Assembly (NCBI GenBank): GCA_028532985.1
Contig: JANCIK010000003.1
Coordinates: 2,428,001 to 2,492,000, forward strand
Reading direction: 5' to 3'
Origin: Stropharia rugosoannulata
Lineage: Eukaryota; Basidiomycota; Agaricomycetes; Agaricales; Strophariaceae
DNA: 64,000 bases
Part shown: piece by piece, positions 13,047 through 23,723 of the stretch
Position numbering within the stretch: position 1 is the first letter of the stretch
Layout: each line of letters begins with the position of its first letter
The notes under the pieces: model-generated
The model's input: only the letters and a program-made list of their open reading frames with translations
Told to the model about the DNA's origin: nothing
Database searches by the model: none
Position numbers and translations under genes: made by a program

Positions 13047-13496
13047 CTAGCATAGAAACGGGTCTTGATCAAAAAGACGCAAGTTCGCAACACGAGGGTC
13101 TATGATGATGTACGCGATTTTGTCTGGCCGCAAAGTTCCCCCTATCCCTAAAGTGCGACCATCATCCACAGTGTAAATGTCTGAGCTGATAGGATGCAAG
13201 TTTGTCAATGTGGCTATAGTCAACGTGACTGGTAGCTTGATTGTCCCTAGATGGTCCCTGCATGTCAACAATCGAAGCATATTTTGCGCATCTTTCTCAG
13301 CGCATAAGAATAACTTATCACCCTGTGCTGTAGCTCCGACTCTGAACGTTTTACCGCTCCAAAAGCCTGTTAGACATTTCTGGGCTGCTTCGGCACGTTG
13401 CTTGATTTTCACATAGACGTCACTTCTCGCGGAGGAAGCTGTCTGCACATCGCCGTTTGTCTCTGTCAAATTCAAACTGCTGGTGTTAGCTGTCAC
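13047..13496 (-). CDS. Hypothetical protein, family not recognised
   Basis: Uninterrupted 149-codon ORF with ATG and stop. The N-terminal 25 residues are Ser/Thr-rich. The remainder has a mixed globular composition, with SGKTFRVGATAQGDKLFLC in the middle and alternating hydrophobic residues further on (KLPVTLTIATL). No signal peptide or known motif is visible, and no neighbouring exon joins convincingly. It stands alone in a 3.4 kb gene-poor zone, so it may be a lineage-specific gene, a remnant or a chance ORF. Confidence 0.35.
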   Translation of the reverse strand: MTANTSSLNLTETNGDVQTASSARSDVYVKIKQRAEAAQKCLTGFWSGKTFRVGATAQGDKLFLCAEKDAQNMLRLLTCRDHLGTIKLPVTLTIATLTNLHPISSDIYTVDDGRTLGIGGTLRPDKIAYIIIDPRVANLRLFDQDPFLC

Positions 13497-15344
13497 AGTC
13501 TAGAGAACCCAATCACAACATACTTCTCGTTTTGTCTTCACTGTCGATCTGGCATGAGGTGAGCCTTTGGCATCATGAACATTGCGGTACTAGTGGAAGC
13601 TATCATAGAGTTAAACCGTTCACTGATAAGTTCTACTTATAACATAGCATAGCAGTACTGTGTCGTCACCTCAATTGATGATTTTCAAACACGCACATGC
13701 TTCTATACCTTCCCAGGACACTATACCTGGACTATATTTCAGGCTACCGTAAGGAAGCAGTTGCCCTGCCGCGAGAAAGTTAAAGTCAATCTCTTGAAAC
13801 AGGAATGCAGGTCCTAGAAGCACGCCGCTGCTGTGCATACGCGGTAAACTCGACTGCTTGAAGGTCTAATGAGTAAGCCTCGTGGAACACCGGGGAAAAA
13901 TATGACTCGACAGGTTTAAAGCATTAAATCTAATGGTGTAATCTAATCACAGTAAATGCGCAGAGTACCGGATCTTTCAGCGCTAGCTCACTGACTCTGC
14001 ATACTGTTGGGGCCAACCCAGAGTTTCTCAAAGAGTCTGTTGTTGTTTGGTTAGTGTTACTGCTGCTTGTTCATAGCTAGTGGAGTCTCATCAGCCAGTG
14101 ATGATTCAACCAACATTCAACAAGCGCCTGCCACCAATCCTGATTTTATGTTGATTGTTCCCCCTGCAGGTTGTTTGGCTCTAATGTTTGAGCGCTGTTC
14201 CCCCAGTTCCCGGTCTGTAGCGAGAGGCAGTTCATCGCCAGAAGTTGGTACTACAGATAAGTAAGTTGTGCCGCGCATTTTCATCGGTTTGAAGTTATCA
14301 GAATTCTAACCAGGAAGAGTTCATTTCAGAAAGAACCAGTCATACTCAGGAAATACAACGAACAAATCTGGTTAATGCGGCGCTTACCGCCATTAATCGC
14401 ATGAATGAAAACAGAACAATAACTAAAATAAAGATCCGTTGATTTGGGCGGAATTTAATACAAGACCTTGACAAGACCACTTCTACATGCGTTGTGCGTG
14501 AGAGCAACTACACACAGACCGTCGCACAGACCGTGAAGAGCAGCTCAATGGCCGCAATGAGGTCGAGAGAAAGACTCCAGAGGGCCATCATCTGCCATGT
14601 CGTTTTGATATTGTCCAATTTATCCAGACGTGATGACTAACTCACTACATAATACAGAAAGTTATTGTCCAGGGTTAGAACTAAGTTAGCACTCGCAAAA
14701 AAACTCAGTAACTCACCCAAAACACGCCATTAAAGAGCTCTTGTGTCCGTGTGCAGTGTCATTTGCAGCAGTATAAGTACTGTGGCCGAGTCCCGAGAGC
14801 TGACCAATAATGGTACCTCGGGTTTTAGTGGGTCATGAAGTTGTGAATGCGGTTCTGCGACTTGTCTGATGGTTTTTGGGAAGCAAGGAAAATAATTTGA
14901 TTACTCCTCGTATTGAAATGGTTCCAGTACAATCCGTAATTGCTGTAATTTTTTTTTAGTCGCCGTGATGAATGGGGTTGACGTAGGAACCTAGGCTACG
15001 CCCAAAATTTTCTTTCATAAGTCCTGGATTCGATCTTAGAAATCTATAATGATGAGCAAAGACGTTCATGAGAAGTGTTTTGGTTTCCATGATACATGGC
15101 GCTGTTCTGACAAGACCTATTTCTATTTGTGCATACGTCGGTGTAAGTAAGGAGGTCACATCAATCTTCTCTAGCTCCATGCCACAAATAGTCTCCTTCA
15201 CGCAGAGTGACTTCTCGTCCGATACTAAATTGACAGAAACGAATCCAATCATGGGCACTGCCCATGGTCATCATTCCATGTCCTTTTAAATCCTCTGACT
15301 TCATTAGATCATTGCTCTCTGGCCTCCTCACCCCTCCTACTTAG
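13497..15344. other. Gene-free stretch upstream of the WW-domain gene
   Basis: No convincing exon in 1.8 kb. Two overlapping opposite-strand ORFs (14956-15258 minus, 15068-15289 plus) cannot both be real, and neither resembles a known family. The segment 15290-15344 would contain the promoter/5' UTR of the next gene. No terminal repeats or transposase fragments were recognised. Confidence 0.45.
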
Positions 15345-16836
15345 ATGCACACCTTCGAGCAACATCCTGACAAGCCAATGCTGCCCGGCGGGTGGAAGGA
15401 GCACTATGACCCACAGTGCGTTCTCCTTTCTAACTTCCTCATAGGATCACGAACATAACATCTGTACTGCGATTCTAGGCGAAATATATGGTATGTTTAC
15501 GTTGTACGCGGCTAGTCTTACCAGTGTTCGTTGACTAGGCTCAATTGCTAGGTACTATGTGGACTTGGGGTCAGATCCACCTCGCCTTTCTCTGGTTCAT
15601 CCTGGCGAATACAAGGAGCATCAGGATAAAAAAACCCAAATTGGTGCGATAACATCGAAGCCGAATAAAGAAAGCCTTCGTCTATCTCCAACGCAGCGGC
15701 CCATTGGACCTCGCGAAAGCGCGTCGTCCTTGAACGGGAGCACACATCCTTTCCAGCGACCCCGCCGAGCGACGGTGGCCCAGCAGCTTTACGCGAGCTC
15801 AATTACCACAGGTTCGAAAGAGTCATCAAGTAGCGAGACTATACCACGCAGCGCAGCCCTCGATGTCTCCAAAAAGGCTATTACGTCGTCACGCAGGCTG
15901 TCGGTGTCATCGACAGCTGTGCCCGAAGCTATTAACACTCCAGTATCATCGGCCAACAACTCATCCAGTGCAAGTTCGAGCGGTTGTGTTTCACCTACGT
16001 CACCAATCAGTCCCATGCCTGGCTTGGATGTGCATAACCCACGAAACTTCCTGGACTGTACACGATTGACCGGAACACGCCGAGGCACATACAGTGGGCC
16101 ACAGCCATCGTTGGTAGTTCCCAGGAATGCTAATAAGAGTAAGTTGCCGCCAATTATTATAGCAAAGGATGACGCAGGCCTTGGGGTGGACGCATTCTAT
16201 CCACCGTCTGTGAAAACGACTCCCTCACCGATGCCCTTACGATCGGCGACAGAGCCGAATAACTTTTCTCTGGCCGCGTTAACGGCGCCAGATAATTATC
16301 AAATGAAAGACACAGCATACCCAGGCTCAGGAAGCTCGTCAAATGGTTCCTCAATATCACTAATGAAGGCTCATGGCCTATCGCCGCGCCTGCCCAATCC
16401 TGCCGCTACCTCCGCTCTGACACGGAAGAGCCCAAGATTGGACAATGGTTCATCATCACCTGTAAGACCTACTTTGCCACGGGAAGCGCCGAGGAAAGAG
16501 AGTAGTGCGAGCAGCAAACGGCCGCTGCCCCCAACAAAACATATCCAGCTTACTGCACCTCCGCCTCCACCGCCATCGATTATGCAGCCTAAACCCATAC
16601 GGCCGCTCGGCAGCGTTAGTCTTAATCTCCAAGTACAAGTTACCGGTGTCGATTCTGAATCTAGTCCCGAAGAGAGCGCAGACGGTACGAAGAAGAAAAA
16701 GAATCCAATTTTGAAAACTTTCAACCTCGGGGTTACAAAAAATGCGAAGGGAAAAACGCCCATACGGACTATCTACGACAGACAGATGCTCTCTTCGTCT
16801 CCCATCCCTGACGAATTTCCTACAGGAGCTATTTAG
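15345..16836 (+). CDS. WW-domain protein with long disordered Ser/Pro-rich tail
   Basis: Three exons: 15345-15415, a 12-nt exon 15479-15490, and 15552-16836; 455 aa. The WW domain is at the N-terminus (about residues 13-45): LPGGWKEHYDPQ, then RNIWYYVDLGSDPPR. It has the first Trp (W17), the central aromatic block and the closing Pro (P45). The usual second Trp position is Leu (L42), so ligand binding may differ from canonical WW domains. The domain is completed only by joining the 12-nt exon in frame. The rest is low-complexity Ser/Thr/Pro with a proline run near residue 340 and a Lys-rich patch (GTKKKKNPILK) near 380. WW domains bind Pro-rich peptides. The cellular role is unknown. Confidence 0.8.
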
Positions 16837-17182
16837 GACTCGATGTATTATTAGTGCTTGTGCTTCAAGGCTTTCTAACTTTTGGATGTTGTTTGGATAT
16901 TTACATGTACCGTTATTAAATACTATACCCCCATTTTTTATTTTTTTGTAAAATTTAGAATAGGAACGTGCACATGCTTCCAGATGAAGTTAGGATGTGA
17001 TAAATGCAATTCTTGCAAATAAAAACATGTGATTAATCATGAGGGGAATACATTCAGAAGTTCTAAGTATGAGGAACAAGTCCATGCAGTATTGATACAA
17101 AAATGAATAGGGTAATATAAGGTAAGGAGCGGGGCGAAATAACCGAAATATAGTGTGATGATAGTCGTCACTTTCTATAACA
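16837..17182. other. Convergent 3' intergenic region
   Basis: Lies between the stop codons of the WW-domain gene (plus) and ISA1 (minus). It is T/A-rich with a long T tract near 16935-16948, consistent with shared 3' UTR and polyadenylation sequence. No gene is seen. Confidence 0.6.
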
Positions 17183-17888
17183 TTATGAAGCGACGTTGAA
17201 GGACTCTCCACAACCGCACGCGTCCTTGATATTAGGATTTTTGAAGACAAACTTCGAACTGCAGAATTACGTCAACCAAAACACAACTAACTGTCATGTT
17301 ATTATGTTCATACCTTAAAGCGTCTTCCTTCCAATCCATTTCACTCCCTATTATTGAGAACAGTGCTTTCGAGTCAATCAACACCTGGATTCCGTCCTGC
17401 GAAACCACCTCGTCGAATTTGCCCGGTTGGTCTACGTATTCCAAGTGGTACGACAGGCCTGCACACCCCTTGTTCCGTACGCCGACACGGATGATCTGAG
17501 GTGTGGGACCATTTAGCAGATTGCGCAGCCGTGCGACAGCGCTAGGGGTCTGGAGACGGGACGAGTCAGCACCAGATACAGGCCTTAGTCAGCGGTCCAG
17601 ACGCACTATTGTGAGGGCTGCTTTCGTTGCGCGAATCTTCGGTCGTGGTTTGGCGGTTGCTTTCGGGGCTGGGGGAGGTGGTGCTGCAGTCTGTGGTGCT
17701 GCAGCGTCTGCAGACATGGAGATTGCTTCAGCCGGTATCGTTACCGGAGGCGCTTCCCCAAGAGATGGCGTTGGGGGAAGATGTCTAGCGGTTCGATGGG
17801 CAGACATCATTGCACGTCGTGTAATGACTGTTGAGTGCAGACATGGCAACCGCATAGGAGAGCATAGACGGGCGATTGAGAAGGACAT
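17183..17888 (-). CDS. ISA1: Mitochondrial A-type Fe-S cluster assembly protein Isa1
   Basis: Three exons in transcription order: 17888-17607, 17549-17314, 17258-17183; 197 aa. The first about 90 residues are Arg/Ser/Ala-rich without acids at the start (MSFSIARLCSPMRL), as expected of a mitochondrial presequence, then Pro/Ala linker. The HesB/IscA domain follows: TPSAVARLRNLL, VRNKGCAGLSYHLEY (C123) and the C-terminal DACGCGESF (C187, C189). These three cysteines are the family's cluster/iron ligands. Isa1 works with Isa2 and Iba57 to make 4Fe-4S clusters for aconitase-type and radical-SAM enzymes. NFU1, a later step in the same pathway, lies 6 kb away, though the loci are not obviously co-regulated. 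Confidence 0.93.
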
Positions 17889-18078
17889 GGTCGTTGAGAT
17901 GGGAGGGGAGCGGAGCAGAACTCAACGGATCCAGAGCAACTTGGTCCAGCCCAAATCGCCTGTTGTCCTTTGTTTGCCTATACCATTATCCAATCACATT
18001 GTCCTTATTGCAACTACATACATCACGTCTACCTACACAGCACTTGCCCCTAACACTACTCTGACAGTTACGTGCGTT

Positions 18079-19929
18079 CTACGTTTCTTGCACATAATTA
18101 CCTTTGTTACCGTTTAACAGACAGGCACTTGATATAAAGTCCAGTACTCACCAGGGAAGACCCCCTGCACTCCATTGAGACGACCGGTCCACCAGTCCTC
18201 CGCGCTATCACTCTTCTCAACAAGCTCAATTCTATCTCCAGCATTAAACGAAAGATCACCATCGGCCTACAGGAAAGAGGATGAGACATAGTTGCGTGTG
18301 AATAATAAAGACAGACTGTGTACCTGTGCAGCAAAGTCATAAAGAGCGACTACGTATTTGATTTGCGGTGCCGCCTTAGGCTTCGGCTTAAGCGGCGGAG
18401 GCGGAGGCGGGGCGCGCTTCGCAGCCGCGGCCGCAGACGCACTCGAAGCAGCACTCGACGAAGCAGTATACGGAGGAGGTGGCATGGAAGTAGACGTAGC
18501 CGCTGGAGGTGGGACGGCCTTTTTATAAGAGGAGGCAGAAGACACAGATCGTGACGGAGGAGGCGCCGCCCGTAATCCGGGGCTTGAACCACCAGATCCC
18601 AGCGCAGAAGAGGACGTCTGGCGTCCTACTTGAGCGCGATTCTGCTGAACCATTCTTGCTGATAATGCGTTAACAAACTTGCGTGTCCCACACACAGAAA
18701 ATACTTGAACTTACACACTGATACGATGCGCTTAACGATATTAAGGTTCTCTATATGGCTCCAGGCATCAGTCCGTTTGTTCTCGTATTCGTCAACAATT
18801 TGAGCGCCGGGCACGTTTGAGATGTCGTATTTGCATTCATCTGCGAAACTATTAAGCTTTTCTAACAGTAAATAATATATATTGAGCCTGGATTACAGAA
18901 TATCAGCATTGGTGCTGTATATTCGACAACGGTCTACTCACTGCATATAGAAGAAAGAATTAAAGAGGGGGTCGATGAATTGGGTGGCAAGCATCATGAA
19001 GCGCGGGAAGTCTTGCTTCAATGCGGTATTAATGTATTCGTATTCATTGGTGGCGATTTCAAAGTCTTGTTCCAGCTTTAAGGATATTAGCGTGTCCAAC
19101 AAGATATTATGCATTATCCACTAACCTTGAATAAATTCTTTTCATCGCTCAAAGACTTGTCCTTCTTGTCCCGGAGCTTAGTGAGTGAATTATTGAAGCG
19201 GTCGTAGTCGACCAACTAGGCAGGACATGGAACTGAGATTTTGGGCACGAGGATTCACAGGACTGAAGAGTACCTTATGATCTCGCTTTGTAATAGTCTT
19301 GCGAATAATCTTCATGACGGCCTGAAGCTCCTTTGCGGGACCAGCAATACGGGTCTCGATCAGTTCAATTTCTGGTGAAATGAGTTCCCTCATTTCCACC
19401 ATAGCAGTCTCGTATTTTACTATGTTCCGGATAGTATGTGCCGCGTTGGGGTGCTTGCCAATTAGATCGTATTCGCCCGCTATCGGCTGGAATATAACAG
19501 CAAAGTGCTGCGCAAAGTTGGCCTCTGCCATAAATAGAGCTGAACAGAGAGATGAAATACACGGGAGGTCCATCGTTAGCAATGCTCATCAATGGGCAGG
19601 ATGAGTGCATACTCATGACGGCGTCCGTGAAGGCCTTGGTGTCCTTGATTAGAGCCTCAGCGGCCTTCTCCATCGCCACGAAATGGCGCTGATAGTCGTC
19701 GAATTCAGGATCAGCGGACTCTACAAGGTCGCACAAAATCGAGGGAAGAAGGCACGATGAGCAAACACGATTACGCATCCCGCACAGTCAATAACTCTTA
19801 CTCTTTGACATTCCTATCTTGCTGGTGACAGCAAACGGCGTACTAGGGGGCAGCAAGACGGATCAACACATGGTGCAAATAGGTGTTCATCTGTACGTAC
19901 CGCGACAGCGCCTTGCCGATTCCCTTCAT
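18079..19929 (-). CDS. RVS167: BAR-SH3 endocytosis protein (amphiphysin, Rvs167/Hob1)
   Basis: Ten exons in transcription order: 19929-19901, 19842-19802, 19720-19613, 19539-19274, 19215-19126, 19075-18942, 18887-18715, 18658-18324, 18266-18152, 18101-18079; 437 aa. Residues 1-270 form an N-BAR domain: amphipathic start MKGIGKALSRTP, then SKKSADPEFDDYQRHF, EKNLFKLEQDFEIA and LKQDFPRFMMLATQF. A Ser/Ala/Pro linker with a PPPPPPLKPKPKAAP stretch leads to an SH3 domain (about 378-435) with ALYDFAAQ, EDWWTGRLNG and GVFPGNYV. Rvs167 dimers bend membrane at actin patches during vesicle scission. The intron before exon 8 could instead use an acceptor at 18678 with a GTGTGT donor; I chose the GTAAGT/CAG pair. 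It is divergent from SBDS. Confidence 0.92.
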
Positions 19930-20360
19930 GATTGCGATACTGGCTCTGGGAAACCTATCAAGGTGTGCGGTAAGTCAGTAGTATAAGCGCACACTCGCTG
20001 TTGTCCCGGCGCTCAATGATGCCACCAGAGATGTTCCCACGCTTTCCATTGGTATGATATCCTCTCGTCAAGGTCTCACCTCCGCTTTGTTCGTTCCTGG
20101 AAGAAGCGAGGATTTGCGTCTCTTAAATTTTCTATAGCTCCAAAAAGCTCACGCGAGCTCACAGCACTTTCCGCTCTGCACACTTTGATTGCAACCATGT
20201 ACAACGTCGAAGTCATTAATGACGTCACGTGCTGATATCATTTAAGTGTTCGTGGACCGGCACCGAGGTGACAGGTCAATCTAATCTCAACGCGAATCGA
20301 TATGTAAGTGCCCTGCCTCCGCCCTGACTCCTTGTGCTAACGCTCTATAACCAGCCCACC
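19930..20360. promoter_or_regulatory. Divergent RVS167/SBDS intergenic promoter
   Basis: 431 bp separate the two start codons. The SBDS-proximal half contains TGACGTCA at 20220-20227 overlapping CACGTG at 20226-20231. TGACGTCA is the ATF/CREB bZIP site and CACGTG the bHLH E-box. The overlap makes an eleven-base composite site about 130 bp from the SBDS start. Which factor binds is unknown. Confidence 0.5.
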
Positions 20361-21480
20361 ATGTCGAAAATCAACCAGCCCTCTAATCAGATTAAGTGAG
20401 CACATATTCACTCCACCAACTTCTTGGGCTGTTCTGCTTAACTACCCGACATAGGCTTACCAATGTGTCGATAGTCCGATTAAAGAAGGGTGGTAAACGC
20501 TTTGAGGTGTGTAAAACACCTAATACTCAACCAGGCCCAGGCCTGACATCCGTGCAAGATTGCATGCTACAAAAACAAAGTACAGGAGTGGAGGACGGGG
20601 GTGTAAATAACTCCCCGCCCTACTATATTACCTCTTCTAACGCTCCATTGCAGAGAAACGAATCTCGATGATGTGCTTCAAATAAGCAACGTCTTTATCA
20701 ATGTGTCCAAAGGCGAAGTGGCCAAGCACGGCGACCTGCAGAAAGCATTTGGAAAAATGGAAATGGCAGAAATAGTAAAAGAGGTGTGTAACGGTGGGCA
20801 TGCAACGCCTGCCTAGGTTTTGCGGGACGCTTTATCAGTACTTAAGCTGACATCATTCCGTACAGATCCTGAAGAAAGGAGAAGTCCAAGTCGGCGAGAA
20901 AGAACGCGACCACGAGCTCGAGTCTCTGCGGAAGGAGATCGCCACACTTGTAGCGGAGAAATGCGTTGATCCCGCAACGCAACGGCCATATCCCGTCGGT
21001 ATGATCGAGAAGGCGATGGCAGAGGCGGGGTACAGCGTCAAGCAAAACAAAAATGCTAAAAGCCAGGTACAAGTCCATTCAAAACATTAACTGGTTCTTG
21101 TTTACTCAACGGTTTTTGACAGGTCTCTGAATGCATAAAACTCCTACAAACTGACTCCAAATTGCCCATACAGCGGGCCCGCATGCGTGTCAAAATCACT
21201 TTACCTACAGAGGACGTAGAGAAACTTCGGACGCGAATCCTGGAAGGCGCAGACAAAGTGGAGCACGACGAGACGACCGAATCGAGTTGGGAAATCGTAC
21301 GTGCTTAATTGGATATTGTGCCTGCTTTCAATTCACCTTCCACGCGTGCGCCAGACTATGCTAATCGACCCAGGCCAATTCCGGGTCCTTAACGAGTTAC
21401 TGCAGAAGGAGAGTAAGGCACGCGGCAGACTAGAAACACTCACCTTCGCTGCGACCAACGGGGGTAACACTGCTGGCTAG
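20361..21480 (+). CDS. SDO1: Ribosome maturation factor SBDS/Sdo1
   Basis: Seven exons (20361-20395, 20455-20506, 20559-20602, 20654-20783, 20866-21066, 21123-21296, 21355-21480) give 253 aa, the normal family size. The FYSH domain at the N-terminus reads SKINQPSNQIKLTNVSIVRL, RFEIACYKNKV and VLQISNVFINVSKGE. The central helical domain has DPATQRPYPVGMIEKAM, and the C-terminal ferredoxin-like domain ends in a Gly/Thr tail. SBDS with the GTPase Efl1 releases eIF6 (Tif6) from late 60S subunits in the cytoplasm. The donor ending exon 3 was fixed by requiring RTGVETNLDD, which closes the frame with a GTAAAT site. The 3' end is 85 bp from the convergent ALG1 stop. Confidence 0.96.
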
Positions 21481-21565
21481 TATAGCTGCACTCTTTCATT
21501 TCCATCTAGCATGTTCACTGTATATATAAATTATATAAATAATTTGGTACCTATGGTATAGATTT

Positions 21566-23602
21566 TCACTGCTGTAAACTGAGATCGGCGAGTATGAAGG
21601 GTTTCATCACGCGGTTCCAATTCTCTTCCCAAGTGCACCACGGCATTTCTTCATCAGGAGATTGTAACGGACTCGACCTAGAGGTGGTAGCCGTCTGTAC
21701 CAGATTTCTTGACAGCGACTTCAAATAAGGGGCATCTGGGAAAGACAAGAATAATTCCTGAGGGAAAAATGTTAGCTTCAAATTTATTTTAACTGGAGAT
21801 GCATTTACTTCAAGTTGCAATGCAAGTTGTGCCTGACTTGTAAAGACCAGCCCATTTTTACCGTTTTTGACGAGTTCATTTAAGCTAGTTCATCCGGTAA
21901 GCGGTGATAGCTCTAGAACCATAAGGGCACCTACCATGGATAGTCTATTGCGCAAACCGGAAGTCCGCATCCAAACATATCGACAACCTTCATTGGCAGA
22001 TCCAGTCCAGATGAACTCGAGTGCAGACACACACCCAGATCTACTGAGCCTGAAGCGAAATCATTACATGCCACCAAGAACTCTGCTGGCAGAACTTTAC
22101 ATACCTAGCATGATGGGATAATCTGCAGCTTCAAGCCAAAGGCTTATACATCTGACCCATTTCCAGGACTTCTGCATTGTTTTGATCTCGAACATATACT
22201 TGTCTCTTAGAGGGCCTTTCCCGGTTACAATAACCAGTAATTTTGGCAACTTCCCCTGTGAGTTCGAATGAAGTGTTTTCGTTCCAGACGCCAATGCCTC
22301 AGCCCGAGCATCGTACGTCTGCAGTGCCTCCAGAAGAATGCTAAAGTCTTCATCAGCCGTCCATGACGTGCTGGAAACCAGAACGGCAGGTCTATCCGGT
22401 CTGAGAGAAACCCCAGAAACCTCTGTATACATAGGAATGGACTGGCCAAAGGGCTCGACCGTTTTAGGTTTGATGCGCGACCCCTTGCCTGGGACTTTGA
22501 CTTCAGTGAGTATAGTTGTGTATGGAGCAAATGCTTCGGGCAGAAAGCCCTCGAGTGTCTGGTCCAATAAGAGAGTGGGCTGCAGTTTCAGGAAAAGCTT
22601 GCGTCAGGGAGATTTTAGCGCTTTCTCAGCATGATCGACTGAGTAAGAATACCTCATGTATTTCCTGTGTAGTGGATCTGTGAAAGTGGGCAGGCGGCCG
22701 GTCATGCAGCACTATTTTGTGGCCTCTATAAATAAATGGAAGTATGAGAAGACACCCTTTGTCTGTTGACGGGAGCACTCACTGTAAATCCCACTTCTTT
22801 GTAAGGGAGTCACGCATAGCGCGGGTGACAAAGAGGTGAGCATATGCAGAGTATCCAAATGCCGCCTCGAAGCTGCTCACAGACACCCTTGGTTAGAGTT
22901 CCTGAAAGTAATTGCAGCAAATATACCTTTCAGCGATACGGACAAGGATGTGAGACTTGCCCAACTTCAAAGCAAGGATACTGTAGCCGAGATTGTGCCA
23001 GTCTATGATGACTTTGCTTCCCCTGATGCGCCCTACGAGCTGAACAAGTGCCAGTGTTGGGATACTGGGGGGATTCTGCGATGTGACGACGTTAGGTAGT
23101 CCTGTGTGCAATGCTGCGAACGGCGCACCTGGACAACGATAAATTCGGGCGGTGAGTCTATCCATACCAGAAGCCAGAGCAGTATGCTGGAGACTTGGAG
23201 GGCAATCTTGATTGGCGCAAGAATCAGAAATGGGAGACGGGCGACGATCTTGGGTAGTTCTGGCAGATGCCGTATTCTGACCCTTCCTATTGGTAGGCGT
23301 TCCAGCGCCGGAATAGGTTTAGAGCCTATGTGCCAAGCATGTTATCGTACTAGACACGCTGGCGGGCGGAAAGACTGACCTCCATATCCAATAATGTCGG
23401 TGACGAAGCCAGTCTCAGCGAAGCTCTGTGCGTGGTACATCATGCGCGGGCTGCGACCGATGTCGCCGAGGACGACGATGGCGACGGAGCGCAGGGAGTG
23501 CTGGTTGCGGGGGCGGAGCGCGCGCCATAGGAGGAAGGTGAAGCCTGCAAGTGCAAGCAGAGGGGTGGACTGCCAAACGAGGGCCTGAGGAAAAGGGGCC
23601 AT
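21566..23602 (-). CDS. ALG1: Dolichyl-PP-GlcNAc2 beta-1,4-mannosyltransferase ALG1
   Basis: Nine exons in transcription order: 23602-23380, 23325-23129, 23075-22927, 22872-22783, 22725-22653, 22597-22105, 22049-21935, 21884-21809, 21757-21566; about 535 aa. ALG1 adds the first mannose to Dol-PP-GlcNAc2 on the cytosolic ER face. The N-terminus has a hydrophobic anchor ([15 protein letters not shown]). It is followed by [16 protein letters not shown], the GT33 start, and [15 protein letters not shown]. The nucleotide-binding half has [20 protein letters not shown] and [19 protein letters not shown], then FGCGLPV, all typical of ALG1. The frame closes across all eight introns. The divergent NFU1 start is 121 bp away. 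Confidence 0.95.
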
Positions 23603-23723
23603 GGAGCGTGTCCGCGAATGGGAACGCCGCGAAATAATTGATCGGACATCGACGTCACTGCGTCACTCCGGTCACTCACTAGCACTTGCGGCACACCGTC
23701 CTACTCTACTGCCTCCATCCACC
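23603..23723. promoter_or_regulatory. 121-bp divergent ALG1/NFU1 promoter
   Basis: Only 121 bp separate the two ATGs, so both promoters must overlap. It contains GACGTCA at 23651-23657 and two further GTCACT-type half sites, similar to the bZIP core upstream of SBDS. No TATA box is visible. Confidence 0.45.

Noticed and set aside
14956..15289. Opposing ORFs of 100 (minus) and 73 (plus) codons
   Set aside because: They overlap on opposite strands, have no family resemblance and no splice context; likely chance.
18659..18714. RVS167 alternative junction using a GTGTGT donor (exon ending at 18719) and an acceptor at 18678
   Set aside because: Frame would close, but the donor is poor; the GTAAGT donor with a CAG acceptor at 18659 closes the frame with consensus signals.
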